Assembly (NCBI GenBank): GCA_007115705.1
Contig: QXEO01000339.1
Span: 2,560,191-2,624,190 of the forward strand
From: Dactylis glomerata
Taxonomy: Eukaryota > Streptophyta > Magnoliopsida > Poales > Poaceae
Direction of reading: 5' to 3'
DNA: 64,000 bases
The position numbers and the translations under genes were made by a program. Shown here piece after piece: positions 10,295 to 21,462 of this stretch (within the stretch, counting starts at the first letter, position 1; each line of letters begins with the position of its first letter). The notes beneath the pieces were generated by a model that worked only from the letters and a program-made list of their open reading frames with translations, ran no database searches and was not told where the DNA came from.

Positions 10295-12495
10295 TCTGTA
10301 ACGTATCTGTGCTTTATTTGTGCTAGTCCCGGATCAACTGCTAGCACACACAGTACAAGATGAAATATCAAGAATACAAAGGTCTTTATTACAACGCTTG
10401 ATCCACAAATAACATAGTTCTTTTACAACTCAAGTGGCACAATGCCACAACTTATTACAACTCGAGAGAAAATGACTAAGTAAATGAACTAAAAGTCTTC
10501 TTTCTTCATAGCTCCACAGGCAGATGTGTTGGATGAAGACTCGTGACCGAAGCGCAGCAATCTTCAATCTTCATAGTAGTAACCTGCAACATGATATGTT
10601 GCAGCCACGGAGGGTCAATACTTTGAATGTATTGGCAAGATGTCACTTTGGTGGACTCAAAGGCACCTACACTTATATGCTATTTGGCCAGGTGGAGTTT
10701 GACTTTGCTAAAGCAAGCTTTCTTCCTATCTTTAGTAAAATTCAAGTTTTTCCTTAGCAATTTTTTTGACAAGAACCTTTTACTACCCAAGTTTACCCAT
10801 CAAGTTTTAACTTAAAGAAGTTGGGATAAGGAGATTCTCGAACAGTTTCAAAATCATGTCACTCAAAATTGTCCGTAACCAGGGACACGGCTAAGTACTT
10901 AGTTCTAACACTCTGCAGAGGTGGTGCACTTTTCCCACAAGACTTAGTCATTCCCTTTTCCCATGAAGCTCATTTTGCATCAAATGGGCAGGTGGAGACC
11001 AAGACAAGATCTTTCAGAAGCAATCCCTCAGACCAACCTAGACGCACTCCCACCTATCATATCCTACCACCCTCTGTCCATCTGGTTCAGTTCTTGCAGC
11101 TTAGTTGATCAAGACAGAGCCCATTTGACTTGTGGTTGCACTGGAAGCTTCATGACTTGAGTGTCTCCAATCTCTTTGTTCCTGGGTGGCCGTCCTTCAA
11201 GTGAGATACACACGACTGCCATAGAGATGGCTCCGGTGTAACCACTCAACATAAATCCATCTTACCAATTTCCACCCTGGTGTTTCATTAACTTAGTTGT
11301 TTTCTTAGTTTTTGCAAAACATAGTTTTCAACACTTAAACCAAAACATGTGAATTCCCTTCCCACATATAAGCATCAAGCAAGGCAACCTATAGCAACAG
11401 CAAAACTACTAGGGAGATGCAAAAGCCAGGCGAAACTAGACTTAAAGATTTTAGCATAAAATCTAGCAAGCTAAAAGACACATTCTTAAAAACCACCTAC
11501 ACATGCATCTTCTACTAGAAAAGCTACAAGTTACAAAACATCTAGTAGGACAAGGGAATATGGTGACACTTGCCTTGATGAGGAGAGAAGTTGGTGCACT
11601 CGTCACAAAGGCATTCGTTGCACTCAGCACAATCTACACATAAAATAATGCAACCATAAGCACATAGCATTCATAAACACTCAAGAAAGAGAAATATGTA
11701 TGCAATATGTGTCTTAAACACCACAATGACACTTAGTAAGTTCTCTGGTTGGTTGCTATATGCATGATGACATGATCAAAATTTTAGAGTTATTTATCAA
11801 ACTTAGAACAAAATTTTAACACACATGGGACTACTCATACAAGTTAAATCTACAAATGTAAAAGAAATAGTACTAAAAATACTCTACCCATGCCACAATA
11901 CAGAGGGAAAACATAATGATCAAAAACAAAAAGAAATACTGTAAAATAAAATTTACAACAATTTTTAATAGCCAAAATACTAAAATAAAGCATTCTGAAA
12001 TAAAATGTTTACAGTAGGGGCAAAAGTGAAATATTATGTTATAAACATGTTCTCCTCATTTTACTGAATCCATAGCCACAAAGTTTTCTAAAAATGGATT
12101 TTTAGAACTCAAGATATGAATTTCTGAAGTTTAAACATGATTCTGGAATTTTAAAACGAAAATCGAATCGGAAATAACCAGAGGCGTGCATGTGGAGCTT
12201 CCTGATTCGACGATACCATTTCGGTCGGATAAAAAATTTGGGCCATTAGAGCATATCCACTCGCGCCCCTCATAGGCCTTTGGGGGCCGCGACCCCAAAT
12301 TTGGGCTCCAGCCGCATCCCCCAAAAAAAATTTGGCGCCGGCGGGAGGGGAAAAGCAAGCGGGCCAGCATTGTCGGCGACTAGGTGAAAATATTTCACTT
12401 TTCCCACCAAAATTGGCCACTATGTCACCCTCCACTACCGTCGAGCTTCTCACTCCCGCCATTCCCCATCAAAGGAAAGCACAGATCCTGCCACA

Positions 12496-14287
12496 ATGCC
12501 GCCGAAGAAGTATGTCGGTCCCCGCTCAACGGCGGTCGCGCCGATGGCCACGCCACCGGCGAGGAGGAGGGGGAGGGTGGAGAAGGAGCGGCCGGAGGGA
12601 ATGATGAATGCGGAGTGGGCATTCAACCTGCAGCGCCGGCAGGTCGAGAACGCCAGCCGCCAGCAGAGAGAGCTCAGGGCCAAGAAGAAGCGGTCCTCTG
12701 AGGCTATGGCCGCGGAGGTGGCCATGGCACAGAGAGCCGCCCATATGGCAGGCATGCCGACCTTTCCCCCGCAGGCGGCTGGCACGTACAACCCCGTCGC
12801 ATGGGGAAGCCAAGGCAGCGTCTCGTCGCCGTCGCCGTCTTCGGCAACAACCCAGGCTGGGCCGATGTCCCAGGACAGCCTAGGTACGCCCCAGCTCTCT
12901 TGCTTCTCGCCGTGCACGCCGCTTGATGTGACCGAAACCTACAACCCCAATGACTTCAGCTCCGTTGACCTCAACGCCACCTTCAACCCGGCCGCCTCTC
13001 CTGCTCTCCGCCGCCCCCTATTCCACGGCGGCAGCAGCCATGGGGTGCTCGACGGCCGCTGGGCACGGACACCATCATGGCCGACATCATCAACGGTGGC
13101 ATGCCACCGTTCTACTCGTAGGATGAGGCAGAGGCCTACACCGGCAACGACAACAGCCAAGAGCCTTGGGAGAACGAGGCCTATGCGTACGCCGAGGAGG
13201 AGGTGCCCGTGGAAGTGCCCGTGGAGGTGCCCGTGGCCAAGAAGAAGAAGAAGATCGGCGGCCGTGGCCTAAACTGGACCTCACGGGAGGACGAGTGCCT
13301 CGCCGAGGCATGGAAGTCGTCAGTATCGACCCCTTCACCGGTGCGAACCAGAGCTCTGACGCCTACTGGCTGTGCATCAAGGCGACGTACGACGAGCGGC
13401 GGCTCTTGGACCCCTACTTCAAGGACTGCTACCACAAGTGCAATGACTCCACCATGTCGCACTGCTGGCACATTATACAGCACGCTTGCAACAAGTGGCA
13501 TGGCGTCGTGAAGGAGGTGCACCGTGTCCATGTCAGCGGCACCAACTTCGAGGACCAAGTAAGTGAGCTCGCCGTGTCCATTGTCCATCATAGCCTAGTG
13601 TTCACGGCCGGCCATTTATCATGGCCGATTGTTTGTTGCATTGCCATCCTTTTGTAGATGCGCGCCATGATCACCGCTTACCGCGAGGACAACAACGACG
13701 TCGAGTTCAAGTTCATCCATGTGTTCGCTAGGATCGAGACGTGCGACAAGTGGAGCGAGACACGCTCGGTGCTCTCCAAGGGCAAGTTCGACCCCGACGC
13801 GGAGCCAGCTCTAGCCTTGGACGGCCATCCGATGGGGGCGAAGAGGGCCAAGGCGATGAGGAATGCCGCGCCGGGCATCGAGAAGCTGCACAGCTCGATC
13901 ATGGCCTGCATGGCGGACGCGGCCTCGCACGTTGCCGAGAGGGTAGAACAGGCTGCCAAGATGGAGCAGGTTGCCACGGTGAGGTGGGCGTCGGTCATCG
14001 AGAGGCAGGACGCCAAGCTCGAGCTGATCAGGGCCAATGTGGTTGCGAAGAAGAGGAGGGAGGACCTATCGATCCTCATGGTCGACACCGCGGGCATGGA
14101 CAATGATGTGCGGGAGTGGTGGAAGGCCCAGCGCACCGCCATCCTCTGTGAGGTCCGAGCTCCACCGACATCCACTTCAGCAGCTGCGGCGTCCACTTCC
14201 CCAGCACCTGAGGCCGAGGCTTCACCGGCGATAGCCACTCCCCACCGGACGTCGATGTCGACGCCGCCGTCTGATCTCCGCCGCTAA
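12496..14287 (+). pseudogene. Harbinger ORF1-like Myb/SANT protein, two exons
   Basis: Start ATG at 12496 (MPPKKYVGPRS). The N-terminal part is basic and Ala/Arg-rich (NAEWAFNLQRRQVENASRQQ), followed by a linker. A Myb/SANT-like DNA-binding domain begins RGLNWTSREDECLAEAWK near 13260 and continues through SSDAYWLCIKATYDERR. Exon 1 ends at 13558. A 99-bp GT-AG intron (13559-13657) is in phase 0. Exon 2 (13658-14287) contains HVFARIETCDKWSETRS and HPMGAKRAKAMR, typical of NAM-associated C-terminal domains, plus a helical coiled segment and a Ser/Pro tail. Lesions: frameshift near 13060, TAG near 13120, one-base shift near 13310. Known relatives are ORF1-type proteins that act with a separate Harbinger transposase in DNA binding; that role is inferred here. 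Confidence 0.72.
13559..13657 (+). other. Intron of the Myb/SANT ORF
   Basis: GTAAGT donor and a TTTTGTAG acceptor; removing it keeps the reading frame (CAA then ATG). Confidence 0.7.
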
Positions 14288-15244
14288 GCTTTGTGATACC
14301 GCGGCCTTATTTTGCTCTAGACTATGATGATTTGCAGCGATTTGCGGCGATGGGATCGTCCGGACTTTGGTTTGTAACTGTCTAAACGCCCTGACTATTT
14401 GTGATTGCATAAGCGATCGGCGATCGGCCATTCTACCCGCCATATTTGTGTGTTGTTTGAATTTCAATTTTGTGATTTGGGGGCCGATTTGGGGGTTACG
14501 GCTGGAGACCGGCTCCACCCCATAGCCGGTTCTTCTGCCGGCGGCCCCCGATACGGTCTTGCGCCGGATCCAAATTGGGGAGCGCGAGTGGAGATGCTCT
14601 TAGATCTAATTAGAAATCGACGCGCCGAATTCAAAGATACCTCTTCGGTTAAGTTTTAATCGTGCCCACAAGATCTGGATCCAACGGTTTAAAAGAGAAA
14701 GGGGAGAGGAGCTCACCGCGGGCATCGACGGCGAGGTCCTGGCGCACTGGAGTTCGACAGCGAGGTGGTTCCAGCGATCTTTGGTGGCGACGAAAGGTAC
14801 GACGGTGTTCAGCCGGAGCAGGCGATGATGATAGTGTGTAGCGCGGGAACTTTCGCTTCCTGTAACAATGAGAGGAGGTGGCTGAAGTTAGCCGACGCAT
14901 CGGTGAGGCGCAGATCATGGAGGAGCACGGCATCCACAGAGGGATCTGGATGGTGGTGATCTTACCAGGAGATGCGGACCGACGGGGCGGGCTTGGTGGC
15001 GAAGCGGGCGAGGTGGAGGTGCTCGGGTTCCCTGGCAATTCTTCACCGGAGTTGCGCCTGCGGACAGTGAGTTCGGGTCGGGGACGCTCACGTCGTTCTG
15101 AAGCACAAACGAAAACCAGATCATGTCAGGGAGACGAGCTCATCGGGATCTTGCAGCACCTATGGGATGGCGAGCTGGATCTTGGGCAGCCCGATGGCAG
15201 AGGAGATCTGAGAGGGGGCGGGGATGGTCGAGGAGGGTGCGAGC

Positions 15245-15254
15245 CTCTTATAGG
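15245..15254 (-). promoter_or_regulatory. TATA-like box of A LTR
   Basis: On the minus strand CCTATAAGAG about 490 bp inside the LTR. A plausible U3/R border, with similar placement logic to the other LTRs here. Confidence 0.4.
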
Positions 15255-15738
15255 CGCGGGCACGCATCAAATCAGGCAGGGAATCCTCAGATTAAAGTCG
15301 CCCGTGGTCATCGCGCTCGACATTCATGGGTGAGATCTCCACGCGGTGATGGAGGAGGGGGATGACAAGCGGTCCCGCTGTCAGTGAGAGTGAAAGAGAG
15401 GGGAGGGTACCGGTTCGGGTGGGGGTGTTGCTGGGCCGTGGGCCGGTTCTAGTTTTAGGCCGAATCGTTTCCCGCGGCCCTTTTTCCTTTTTCCTTTTCT
15501 TTTCTCTTTTTCTTTTCTGTTTTTCTTTTGTGAATTTTGCAAAAAGATCCCAAATTGATTCAAACCAATTTTGCATTTTGTAAAATAATTTTCCCTATTG
15601 TTTGAAACTTACAAGGAAAGATTTTGGTTCAAAAGAACGCATGTGAATAAAATGATGGTATGAATGCATTTGCATGAAATGATGGTATGATTGCATGTAT
15701 GCAAATTTTTAAATCTTTTCAAATTTTGGGATGTTACA

Positions 15739-17774
15739 ATGCACAACAATAAGCCTTCATGATACTGAAAGATAAGTTAACACATGCTCCATTACTCCAA
15801 CTTCCTGATTTTAATAAGATGTTTGAACTTGAATGTGATGCTAGTGGAATTGGTTTGGGAGGTGTGTTATTACAAGAGGGCAAACCTGTAGCATATTTTA
15901 GTGAAAAATTGAGTGGGCCTAGTCTGAACTATTCTACGTATTATAAAGAATTATATGCACTAGTTCGGACATTAGAAACTTGGCAACATTATTTATGGCC
16001 TAAAGAATTTGTTATACATTCTGATCATGAATCTTTGAAGCATATTCATAGTCAAGCAAAACTGAATCATCGCCATGCAAAGTTGGTTGAATTTATTGAA
16101 TATTTTCCTTATTTTATTAAACACAAAAGGGTAAAGATAATGTTATTACTGATGCTTTGTCGCGCCGCTATACTATGCTATCTCAACTTGACTTCAAAAT
16201 TATTGGTTTGGAAACTATAAAGGAACAATACTTGCATGATGCTAAATTTAAAGATGTATTGCAGAACTGTAAAGATGGTAGAACATCGAACAAGTTCGTC
16301 CTCAATGATTGATTTGTGTTCCGTGCTAACAAACTATGCATTTCAGATGGTTCTGTTCGTCTTTTGTTGTTACAGGAGGCGCGGGGAGGAGGATTGATGG
16401 GACACTTTGGTGTCAAGAAGATGGAGAATGTACTTGCTGCACATTTCTTTTGGCTACGCATGCGGCGAGATGTTGAGAGATTCATGGCACGCTGCACTAC
16501 TTGTCAAAAAGCTAAGTCTCACCTTAATCCATATGGTTTATATATGCCTCTTCCTGTTCCTAGTGTTCCTTGGGAGGATATTTTGATGGACTTTGTTTTG
16601 GGATTACCTTGTACATAGAAGGGGAAGGATAGTATTTTTGTTGTTGTGGATCGGTTTTCTAAGATGGCACACTTTATTCCTTGTCACAAGACCGATGATG
16701 CTGCGCATATTGCTGATTTGTTCTTTCGTGATATCGTTCGTTTGCATGGTGTGCCAAATACTATTGTTTTTTTTACCGTGATACTAAATTTCTTAGCCAC
16801 TTTTGGATATGTTTATGGGCTAAGTTGGGGACTAAATTGATGTTAGTACTACATGTCATCCCCAAACTGATGGACAAACTGAAGTAGTTAATAGAACTTT
16901 ATCTACTATGCTGCGGGCTGTTTTGAAGAAGAACTTAAAATTGTGGGAAGAGTGTTTGCCTCATATTGAATTTGCTTATAATCGTTCATTGAATTCTACC
17001 ACAAAGATGAGCCCTTTTCAGATTGTCTATGGTTTTGTGCCACGAGCACCTATTGATTTGTTGCCTTTACCATCTTCGGTGCAAAATAATTTTGATGCTA
17101 CACAACATGCTGAATTGATTTTAAAATTGCATGCAACTACTAAACACAACATACAACTCATGAATGTTAAGTATAAAGTTGCTGGGTATAGAGGACGAAA
17201 GCATGTTTTGTTTGAGGTTGGTGATCTTGTTTGGTTGCATTTGCGCAAAGATCGTTTTCCTGATTTGCACAAGTCTAAGTTAATGCCACGTGATGATGGT
17301 CCTTTTAAGGTGATAGATAAAATCAATGATAATGGATATAAACTTGAGCTTCCTGCAGATTTTGGTATGGTAAGTCCTACATTTAACATTGCAGATTTGA
17401 AGCCTTACTTCGGTGAAGAATATGAGGTTGTGTCGAGGACGACTTCAATTCAAGAAGGGGAGCATGATGAGGACATCCCATCTATTGATACATCCATTGC
17501 ACCTACAGCGGAACACATACAAGGACCTATCACTCGAGCTCGTGCCAAGCAACTTAACTATCAGGTACTTTCGTTTCTTAGAACTCTTTCTCACATACTT
17601 GAGAATATGATGCTTCCTAAATCAGATATGTTTGTTACTCTTAGGAATGATGGACCTAGCATGGATGAGAGGGACAAGCATTGGAGCATGATCGTGCATG
17701 GAGATGGCAGCAAGCGTTTGAGGATTGAAGAAGATGCCACAAGTGGAGATTTCAGAACTTTGAAGCCACCATAA
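15739..17774 (+). pseudogene. Element B': Ty3/gypsy pol 3' part (RH-INT and tail)
   Basis: Begins in mid-RT where A's LTR ends. RNase H (FELECDASGIGLGG, then SDHESLKH) runs to about 16120, where a frameshift occurs. Integrase follows: HHCC zinc finger at about 16370-16520, MDFVLGLP near 16590, a damaged second catalytic region near 16780, and CHPQTDGQTEVVNRT near 16855-16900. The C-terminal part (16908-17774) is open and ends with GPITRARAK and an extended tail. Lesions include stops near 15748, 16310 and 16616, and frameshifts near 16125 and 16780-16850. The last 310 bases lie inside the LTR that starts at 17465. The SRTTSIQEGEHDEDI segment and LTR start suggest the CRM clade; this is inference. 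It is the same family as element B. Confidence 0.8.
17450..17464 (+). other. B' polypurine tract
   Basis: CAAGAAGGGGAGCA directly before TGATGAGGACATCC. It corresponds to the tract of element K at 46741-46757. Confidence 0.7.
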
Positions 17775-18387
17775 TGTGGGATGAAGACTTGGACGAAATA
17801 CACAAAGAGCTACTTCATAAATTCATCCATAGATCAATATCGTGCTGTGGCACTTTATTTTTGGGCCAGGCCCATGTAATTTTCACAGCAAATAAGACAG
17901 CCACTTTTAGGAGTCCGAATTTGAGGAGAAAAGGCATGTTAGGGTTCCATTCGACCACTATACCCATGGCTGGTCGCACCCCTACCTTTTCCTCCTCAAA
18001 TACCCTCGTAGCCATCATTAGAACTCGGATTTTGCTTAGATTAAAAGTTAGCCATTGCTGCAACTACGAGCTTGACTTTTTAGGCCAATCGCCCAAAAGA
18101 AAACCGACTATTTAGAATTCCACCTTCATAATAAAGCTTTCATCATTCATTCGCAATATCTTGATTGCAATATTAGTTCTTACTTGTTCTCGATTTCAGG
18201 TAGGAATTAAGACCCTCGCTGGTCAGGCTGATCGTACGTCCGCAAGATCAGTAACTCTCGGAGATTGTCCTAGCGGTTGCATTAGCGCACGAGCTTTGCA
18301 CGTGTAGTCGAATCGTCAAGCACAAACTCCACCAACAAATTGTACCATCATCATCTCATCGAAAGATCAGACACCTTTGCCCTATCA
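17465..18387 (+). mobile_element. B' 3' LTR (copy 1 of 3)
   Basis: Begins TGATGAGGACATCC, as in element K, and ends CCTATCA. It encodes the pol tail up to the TAA at 17772-17774, then a non-coding part. It runs directly into a second, 5'-truncated LTR copy with no intervening interior. Confidence 0.75.
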
Positions 18388-19200
18388 TAGGTACTTTCGT
18401 TTCTTAGAACTCTCTCTTACATACATGAGAATATGATGCTGCCTAAATCAGATGTGTTTGTTACTGTTAGGAATGATGGACCAAGCATGGATGAGAGGGA
18501 CAAGCACTAGAGCATGAACATGCATGGAGATGGCAGTGAGCATGAGAGGATTGAAGAGGACGCCGCGAGCGAGGATTTCGGAACTTTGAAGCCACCATAA
18601 TGAAGAATGAAGACTTGGACAAAATATACAAGAAGATACTTCATCAATTCGTCCATAGCATTATATGGTGCTGCGTCACCTTTATTTTTGGGCCAAGCCC
18701 ATGTAATTTTCACAGCAATTAAGTCAGCCACTTTTAGTAGCCCGAAATTGAGGAGAAAAGGCATGTTAGGGTTTGTTTCGACAGCCATACCCATGGCTGG
18801 CCGCACCCCTAACTTTTCCTCCTCAAATAGCCCCCATAGCCGTCACTTTAGACTTGGATTTTGCTTAGATTAAAAGTTAGCCATTGCTGCAGCTACGAGC
18901 TCGACTTTTGAGGCCAACGCCCAGAAGAAGACCAACTATTCAGAATCCCACCTCTTGAATAAAGCATACACCTTTCATCTGTAATATCTTGATTGCAATA
19001 TTACTTACTTGTTCTCGATTTCAGGTAGGAATTAAGACCCTCGCTAGTCAGGCTGATCGTGCATCCTCAAGATCGGTAACTCCCAGAGATTGTCATTGCG
19101 ATTGCATTGGTGCATAAGCTTTGCACGTGTAGTCGGATCATCAAGCATGAATTCCACCCACCAAATCGACATAAAAGATCGGACACCTTTGCCCTATCTA
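18388..19200 (+). mobile_element. LTR copy 2, first ~98 bp missing
   Basis: Aligns with copy 1 from AGGTACTTTCG (18389; 17563 in copy 1) and ends at GCCCTATCTA, just before a primer site. The pol-tail coding segment is repeated here with an extra stop (the CACTAG near 18510). It acts structurally as the 5' LTR of a deletion derivative. Confidence 0.75.
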
Positions 19201-19201
19201 G

Positions 19202-19213
19202 TGGTATCAGATT
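19202..19213 (+). other. Primer binding site after LTR copy 2
   Basis: TGGTATCAGATT, initiator-Met tRNA type, same position and sequence class as in element K. Confidence 0.75.
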
Positions 19214-19720
19214 TTCAGATTGCTCGGTGAGATTTAGTATTTTCATAGTCTAGATTGCATCTGTGTTCATACCTATTAACTATGAAAAAGCCAAAAAATA
19301 CTGTTAGGGTTTAGATCACCTTGACCCATAACCCACCCAAGCCTTTGCATTGTCTTTTCAGTTTGCATCATTGAATTTGTGTCTGCATCTGCGTGTCGAG
19401 TTGCTGGTCTTAGTATCTAGTTCCATTAGAGTTTTGATCTCGAATCACCTTAGTCACACCACCGCCGCACGCCTGCACCACCGCTCCACCACATACTTCC
19501 GCCACCGCCATCCCTGCCACGACACAAGTTGTTGTTGTTTCTCTATCACGGTTCCCATCCGAGTAGAATTAGGTTTTGTACTTCCCTTCAGTTTTCGTCC
19601 GTGTTGTTGCCAGAGTCCGTGAGTTAAGTTTCGGTCGCCAGTACAGAGGAAGAAGAGCAAAAAAAAATAGTCTAGAAACCCTTCCATAAAAAAATTCTGG
19701 CTACACCAATTTTCGACCAA
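19214..19720 (+). other. 5' leader of the B'-type deletion derivative
   Basis: About 500 bp of untranslated leader following the primer site. No gag or pol follows: the leader passes directly into LTR copy 3, so the whole coding interior is missing. Confidence 0.6.
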
Positions 19721-20374
19721 TGAGGACATCCCATCTATTGATACACCCGCTGCACCTACAGCAGAGCAAACACAAGGACTTATCACTCGAGCTCGTGCCA
19801 AGCAACTTAACTATCAAGTACTTTGTGTTTGTTACTCTTAGGAATGATGGACCAAGCATGGATGAGAGGGACAAGCATTGGAGCATGAACATGCATGGAG
19901 ATGGCAGCGAGCATGAAAGGATTGAAGAGGATGCCGTGAGCGAGGATTTCAGAACTTTGAATCCACCATAATGAAGAATTAAGACTTGGACGAAATATAC
20001 AAGAAGATGCTTCATAAATTCGTCCATAGCTTTATATGGTGTTGCGCCACCTTTAGTTTCGGGCCAGGCCCATGTAATTTTCACAGCAATTAAGACAGCC
20101 ACTTTTAGGAGTCTGAATTTGAGGAGAAAAGGCATGTTAGGGTTTGTTTCGACCGCCATACCCATGGCTGGCCGCACCCCTAACTTTTCCTCCTCAAATA
20201 CCTCCCCTAGCCATTACTTTGGACTTTGATTTTTCTTAGATTAAAAGTTAGCCATTGCTGCAACTATGAGCTCGGCTTTTGAGGCCAACGCCCAGAAGAA
20301 GACCGACTATTTAGAATCCCACCTCTTGAATAAAGCATACAGCTTTCATCCGCAATATCTTGATTGCAATATTA
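19721..20374 (+). mobile_element. LTR copy 3, truncated at the 3' end
   Basis: Starts at the TGAGGACATCCC part of the LTR and repeats the pol tail with a short internal deletion near 19820. It follows copy 2 to GCAATATTA and then diverges. The last several hundred bases of a full LTR are lost. Confidence 0.7.
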
Positions 20375-20451
20375 GAATCCTAAATCATAGGTGCCTCACC
20401 GTCGACCTCCTTTACACGGTACGTGCTTCACCGCCTATCTTGTCCACCCAC
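20375..20451 (+). other. Unique flank left of element H
   Basis: A 77-bp non-repeat stretch between LTR copy 3 and H. Removing H joins it to 31673 onwards. I see no domain in it; it may belong to the 5' region of gene N. Confidence 0.4.
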
Positions 20452-20573
20452 TGATGAGGATATTGGCATGTCAGGATGACCTACGAGACATAATATTAAG
20501 GTTAAGATTGTGTCAATAAATAAAAGTGATTAAAGGCCTGCGCGCATAATTTGGGACAAGCCCATAATGGGTC

Positions 20574-21462
20574 TGATTGGGGTTGACCCCAAGGATGTGG
20601 CCCAATCTTCATGGATTCATGAGATTTGTCGCGGGGAAGGAGGATGAACACGAATAACACGACAAACATGATGAACACGACACACAAATCGAAGGCAAAT
20701 ACACACACCCAAGATACACACCGGTTGTCCTCGTTGGTCCAATTCACCAACTTAATAGAATCACAAGGAAGAGACTCCAAGAGTAGAATTCCTTGTGAGA
20801 GATTGATATGCTTGGGATAGAATTCCACTTGGGGAAGAGACCAATCCAATGGATAGAATTACACACACAAGTATGCAAGACATCCAATTCAAGTTAGAAT
20901 TCCCCAAATAGAAGAGACCCCAAACAAAGAGGGATGATGGTTTACTCTAGATGGAAGATCTAGTAGTAGGTTTCCCTCAAGGGGTGAGGCATGATGCCAT
21001 GTCTTATCTTAATTCTTGTCTAAATCTAGAGAGGGGAAAGAGACCCATATAAATAGGCAGCCACGACCTAGGGGCAATTTGGTAATTTAGGGGAAGAATA
21101 CATAGGTGGCTTCTGGGCCAAAGGGGCATTGACTCGGGTAGACCGGCTATAGCCGGTGTTCAGTCCGGCTTTAGCCGGTGTGGCCGGCTTTAGCCGGTGC
21201 TGGGGCCGGCTTCTTCTTGCGGCATTTCCAGGCTTCCTCCTCGTGTTCCTTGACCTTGGTCATTGCTCCATGTGGTTCATATCAGACTGCACAAAAGACG
21301 TTGCAATGAAGTAGCAAACCATCCAACGTATGTTCTAAATCAAGTGTCTTTAGGAGCAAGTTCACCTTATCATGGATGGCTTTAGCTCAAGGTCTTGTCA
21401 TGGGTCCTCCCGGGGGACTTGACAGTCTTGAGGCGGAAGTGTCCGAAGGCCACCCCGTATCA
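20574..21462 (-). repeat. Element G: 3' LTR
   Basis: 889 bp, slightly shorter than the other LTR of G and several percent different by eye, so G is older than K. It contains palindromic CCGGCTTTAGCCGG-type motifs (21142-21197). Its first part encodes the end of pol. Confidence 0.85.

Larger units (their letters stand above)
12249..14599 (+). mobile_element. PIF/Harbinger-type element, TTA duplication
   Basis: Bounded by TTA at 12246-12248 and 14600-14602. Terminal inverted repeats read GAGCATATCCACTCGCGC on the left and, on the opposite strand, GAGCATCTCCACTCGCGC on the right (one mismatch in 18), extending into further GC-rich inverted similarity. The TTA target duplication and GC-ended repeats fit PIF/Harbinger. 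It carries only a Myb/SANT-like ORF (below) and no DDE transposase, so it would need a transposase from elsewhere. Confidence 0.85.
10297..15738 (-). mobile_element. Element A: long 5' LTR with a nested Harbinger element
   Basis: On the minus strand it begins TGTAACATCCCA (15738) and ends GTTACA (10297), followed by the primer site. Net length is about 3.09 kb once the 2351-bp insertion and one TTA copy are removed. The U3 (15738 to about 15250) holds a pyrimidine/purine-rich stretch and a TATA-like CCTATAAGAG; the remainder is an unusually long R/U5. Regions 10297-12248 and 14603-15738 hold no credible gene. Its outer end falls precisely inside the pol of B' (15739), so it probably inserted there, but the expected left half of B' is not on A's other side. 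Confidence 0.75.

Noticed and set aside
1659..15738. A single 14-kb transposon bounded by inverted TGTAACATCCCA / TGGGATGTTACA
   Set aside because: The ends are starts of two LTRs in opposite orientation (D has a polypurine tract, A has a primer site at its other end), and the outer flanks (TAGTC and ATGCA) do not match as a target duplication.
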